A DNA stretch of 6,617 nucleotides. Source: CAYLQD01 sp043819695. GTDB lineage: Bacteria > Planctomycetota > PUPC01. The DNA lies in contig JBDREM010000154.1 of the NCBI GenBank assembly GCA_043819695.1, positions 1 through 6,617 on the forward strand. Reading direction: 5' to 3'. Made by a program: the position numbers and the translations under genes. The notes under the pieces were generated by a model. The model did no database searches. It saw only the letters and a program-made list of their open reading frames with translations, and was not told where the DNA came from. Shown piece by piece: positions 5,640 to 6,617 of the stretch; the first letter of the stretch is position 1, and every line of letters starts with the position of its first letter.

Positions 5640-5807
5640 GCGCTGACGGAGACGGCCGTCCCTGTAGGCCGGCTTTGTAAGCCGGCGGGGTCTTCAACCA
5701 GGCAACTCATCCCCAGTTTCTGAAGACGTTGAGTCAGCGGCGTTCACGCCGCTTTCCGAGCCCGCCGAAGGCGGGCGAGAATAGGCCCCCGCTTTCAGCG
5801 GGGGTAA
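5640..5807. repeat. 168-bp tandem duplication, copy 2
   Basis: Second copy, separated from the first by five bases. Hairpins fall at 5668-5686, 5736-5753, 5760-5776 and 5786-5804. Four of the roughly six differences are in the first 21 bases and two in the linker (GGTCC versus GTTTC). No stem base changes. Confidence 0.9.
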
Positions 5808-5833
5808 TGCGGCCGGCTCCCCCAGGGTCTCAG

Positions 5834-5906
5834 AGCCCCGTTCACGGGGCTTCCCAAAATGGCTTAAGCCGCTTGATGCGCCGGGAAAAGCCCCGTAAAC
5901 GGGGCT
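5834..5906. repeat. Two AGCCCCG hairpins, variants of the TTCA-loop class
   Basis: AGCCCCG-TTCA-CGGGGCT (5834-5851) and AGCCCCG-TAAA-CGGGGCT (5889-5906) each have 7-bp stems. The first has the loop and outer A-T pair of AGCGGCG-TTCA-CGCCGCT at 5563 and 5736, but different inner stem pairs with complementarity kept. Confidence 0.75.
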
Positions 5907-5987
5907 AGCCTGGAAAACGGGCGCTACCCGCACACCCAGGAATTCCGCGTCACAAGCTAGTTGCGGGCGCACTCCTCCCGCACCATA

Positions 5988-6015
5988 ACTATACACAGAA
6001 ACAAGCCATTGTCAA
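5988..6015 (-). promoter_or_regulatory. Strong sigma70-type promoter reading leftward into the hairpin array
   Basis: On the minus strand TTGACA (6015-6010, perfect) is followed after 16 bases by TATAGT (5993-5988, five of six). Transcription would start near 5981 and run through all the hairpins between 5906 and 5422, towards the helix-turn-helix gene at 5285. The predicted start leaves no well-placed start codon and ribosome site for a gene in the array, so the product may be a structured non-coding RNA or a 0.7-kb leader. Confidence 0.55.
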
Positions 6016-6120
6016 GCGCCCAAGGCAGATATATCCACCTATATTTATGGCTGTTCAGCTAAGACTATTGATACACACGCACTTACAGCGCCGCAGAATT
6101 CCCCGAAAAAACCACAGACA
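6016..6120. other. AT-richer island without a gene
   Basis: Unlike its surroundings, this stretch is AT-rich (for example AGATATATCC and CTATATTTATGG) and free of the hairpin repeats. It borders the leftward promoter. I see no open reading frame or RNA gene. It may be unique DNA trapped between repeat blocks. Confidence 0.4.
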
Positions 6121-6163
6121 CAGACAATGAGGAGGCCAGGAAGGCAGGAATGACGCCGGGAAG

Positions 6164-6300
6164 ATGATACAGCGGATGATGCGCCTGTCTGGCCCTTACA
6201 GGGCTCCCGTACTCAACGTCTTGCTACCCAGGGCTTCGGCGTGTCTTCGCCCAGCGGCTCAGACCCGTGGGGCTGGTGAACGTCAGCCCTTCGGGCTGAA
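6164..6300. repeat. Hairpin-containing repeat block, partly inverted relative to the 5500-5800 copies
   Basis: ACTCAACGTCTT at 6211-6222 is the reverse complement of the linker AAGACGTTGAGT at 5550-5561 and 5723-5734. The block also has GCCC-TTACA-GGGC (6192-6204) and CAGCCC-TTC-GGGCTG (6284-6298), which has the TTC loop of the hairpins at 5613 and 5786. It is the same kind of mosaic as the left block. Confidence 0.55.
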
Positions 6301-6372
6301 CGGTAACGGTAGCGACAATGGCAGCGACAACGACAACGCCGCCGCCACCGCCACCGGCAACGACACCAACAA
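6301..6372. repeat. Degenerate GAC/AAC/GCC triplet-hexamer tract
   Basis: A purine/C-rich simple-sequence stretch: CGGTAACGGTAGCGAC, then GACAACGACAACGCC, GCCGCCACC repeats, then AACGACACCAACAACGCC. It is in phase with a 3- or 6-base period but has no stable protein logic on either strand. Confidence 0.6.
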
Positions 6373-6427
6373 CGCCCATACAATATATCCCGCCGTCGCG
6401 GTTCGCGCAAAGAGATCGGGACTGTGA

Positions 6428-6562
6428 GGCTGCTGAAAAAGGTGCAGGGAACCGCCGACTTACAAAGTCGGCCTACAGGAACGGCCGTCTCCGTCAGCGC
6501 CGGCGGGTTCTCCGGGCCTCTTGTAGGCCCGCTCTGTGAGCGGGCGGGCCTTTTCAGCAGCC
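6428..6562 (+). mobile_element. 135-bp MITE/BIME-like element with 12-bp terminal inverted repeats
   Basis: The ends are perfect inverted repeats, GGCTGCTGAAAA (6428-6439) and TTTTCAGCAGCC (6551-6562). Inside are two opposed hairpin modules: GCCGACTT-ACA-AAGTCGGC (6454-6472) followed by CCTACAGG, and CTTGTAGG leading into GCCCGCTC-TGT-GAGCGGGC (6527-6545). The interior is the reverse complement of copy A at 5421-5515. There is no coding capacity and no clear target-site duplication in the flanks. A non-autonomous mobile element is the best reading, but a transposase or RAYT partner is not in the window. Confidence 0.65.
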
Positions 6563-6617
6563 CGATGGTTTCTTCACGGCGGATTCGTCGGGGCAACGTG
6601 CCTCGCTGAAGACGCGG

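Noticed and set aside
5587..5804. GC-rich hairpins as intrinsic terminators
   Set aside because: None is followed by a T-tract on either strand, and the same hairpins recur in tandem without nearby gene ends.
5467..5807. CRISPR array
   Set aside because: Only two long adjacent copies with five bases between them. There are no regular spacers and no cas genes.
5694..5996. 100-residue minus-strand reading frame across the hairpin array
   Set aside because: Its GTG start lies between the -35 and -10 elements, upstream of the predicted transcript start, and the peptide is just the hairpins translated.
6164..6427. 87-residue plus-strand reading frame
   Set aside because: It is composed of hairpin repeats and a triplet tract. 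The purine-rich GAGGAGG at about 6129 is too far from its ATG to act as a ribosome site.

Overview
The window is GC-rich DNA from a bacterium I cannot name with certainty. High GC, a pentapeptide-repeat/ion-channel fusion, and intergenic spaces full of short hairpins and drifting 6- to 21-bp repeats all suggest a planctomycete-like or other uncultured environmental lineage. This placement is inference, because no rRNA or tRNA is present. The left half (1-3661) is ordinary chromosome with dense genes. The right half (3662-6617) holds one plausible gene in a repeat-dominated accessory region.

Left half: a rightward gene, cut by the left edge, encodes about seven coils of pentapeptide repeats fused to a two-helix potassium-type channel with the filter TTLGFGD. 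Its last 20 bp overlap the 3' end of the convergent serC (phosphoserine aminotransferase, serine biosynthesis). Upstream of serC, on the same minus strand and 65 bp away, is a complete DUF1015-family gene, probably the first gene of a two-gene operon. A TTGAAT-16-TATAAC promoter lies in front of it. A GTG start at 3583 with a good Shine-Dalgarno fits both the promoter and the family's N-terminus better than the longer reading frame. DUF1015 carries an ADGHHR motif resembling that of ParB/SerK-type phosphotransferases, so a role close to serine metabolism is a reasonable hypothesis.

Middle (3662-4388): no convincing gene. It holds a hexamer array, a patch of degenerate 7-mers, a loose inverted arrangement of short low-complexity repeats, and small hairpins. 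At 4389-5285 (minus) is a small helix-turn-helix protein gene with a textbook AAAGGAGGT ribosome site. Only its middle (about residues 30-185) looks like an ordinary protein. Its N-terminus contains a Lys-Ser tract from a hexamer repeat. Its last 110 residues are repeat DNA read as protein: a 92-bp exact direct repeat spaced 174 bp (in frame), a 21-bp tandem array, and two strong G-quadruplex motifs on the opposite strand.

Right end (5286-6617): no convincing gene. It is a mosaic of hairpins in recurring classes, each with a nearly constant loop (TGT/ACA, TTCA, GAA, TTC) and arms that change in a base-paired way. There is a 168-bp tandem duplication, a 95-bp inverted repeat about 0.9 kb apart, and a 135-bp element with 12-bp perfect terminal inverted repeats. 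A near-consensus sigma70 promoter (TTGACA-16-TATAGT) at 5988-6015 points leftward into the hairpins and, beyond them, to the helix-turn-helix gene. This BIME/MITE-like array with its own promoter is the most interesting part of the window.
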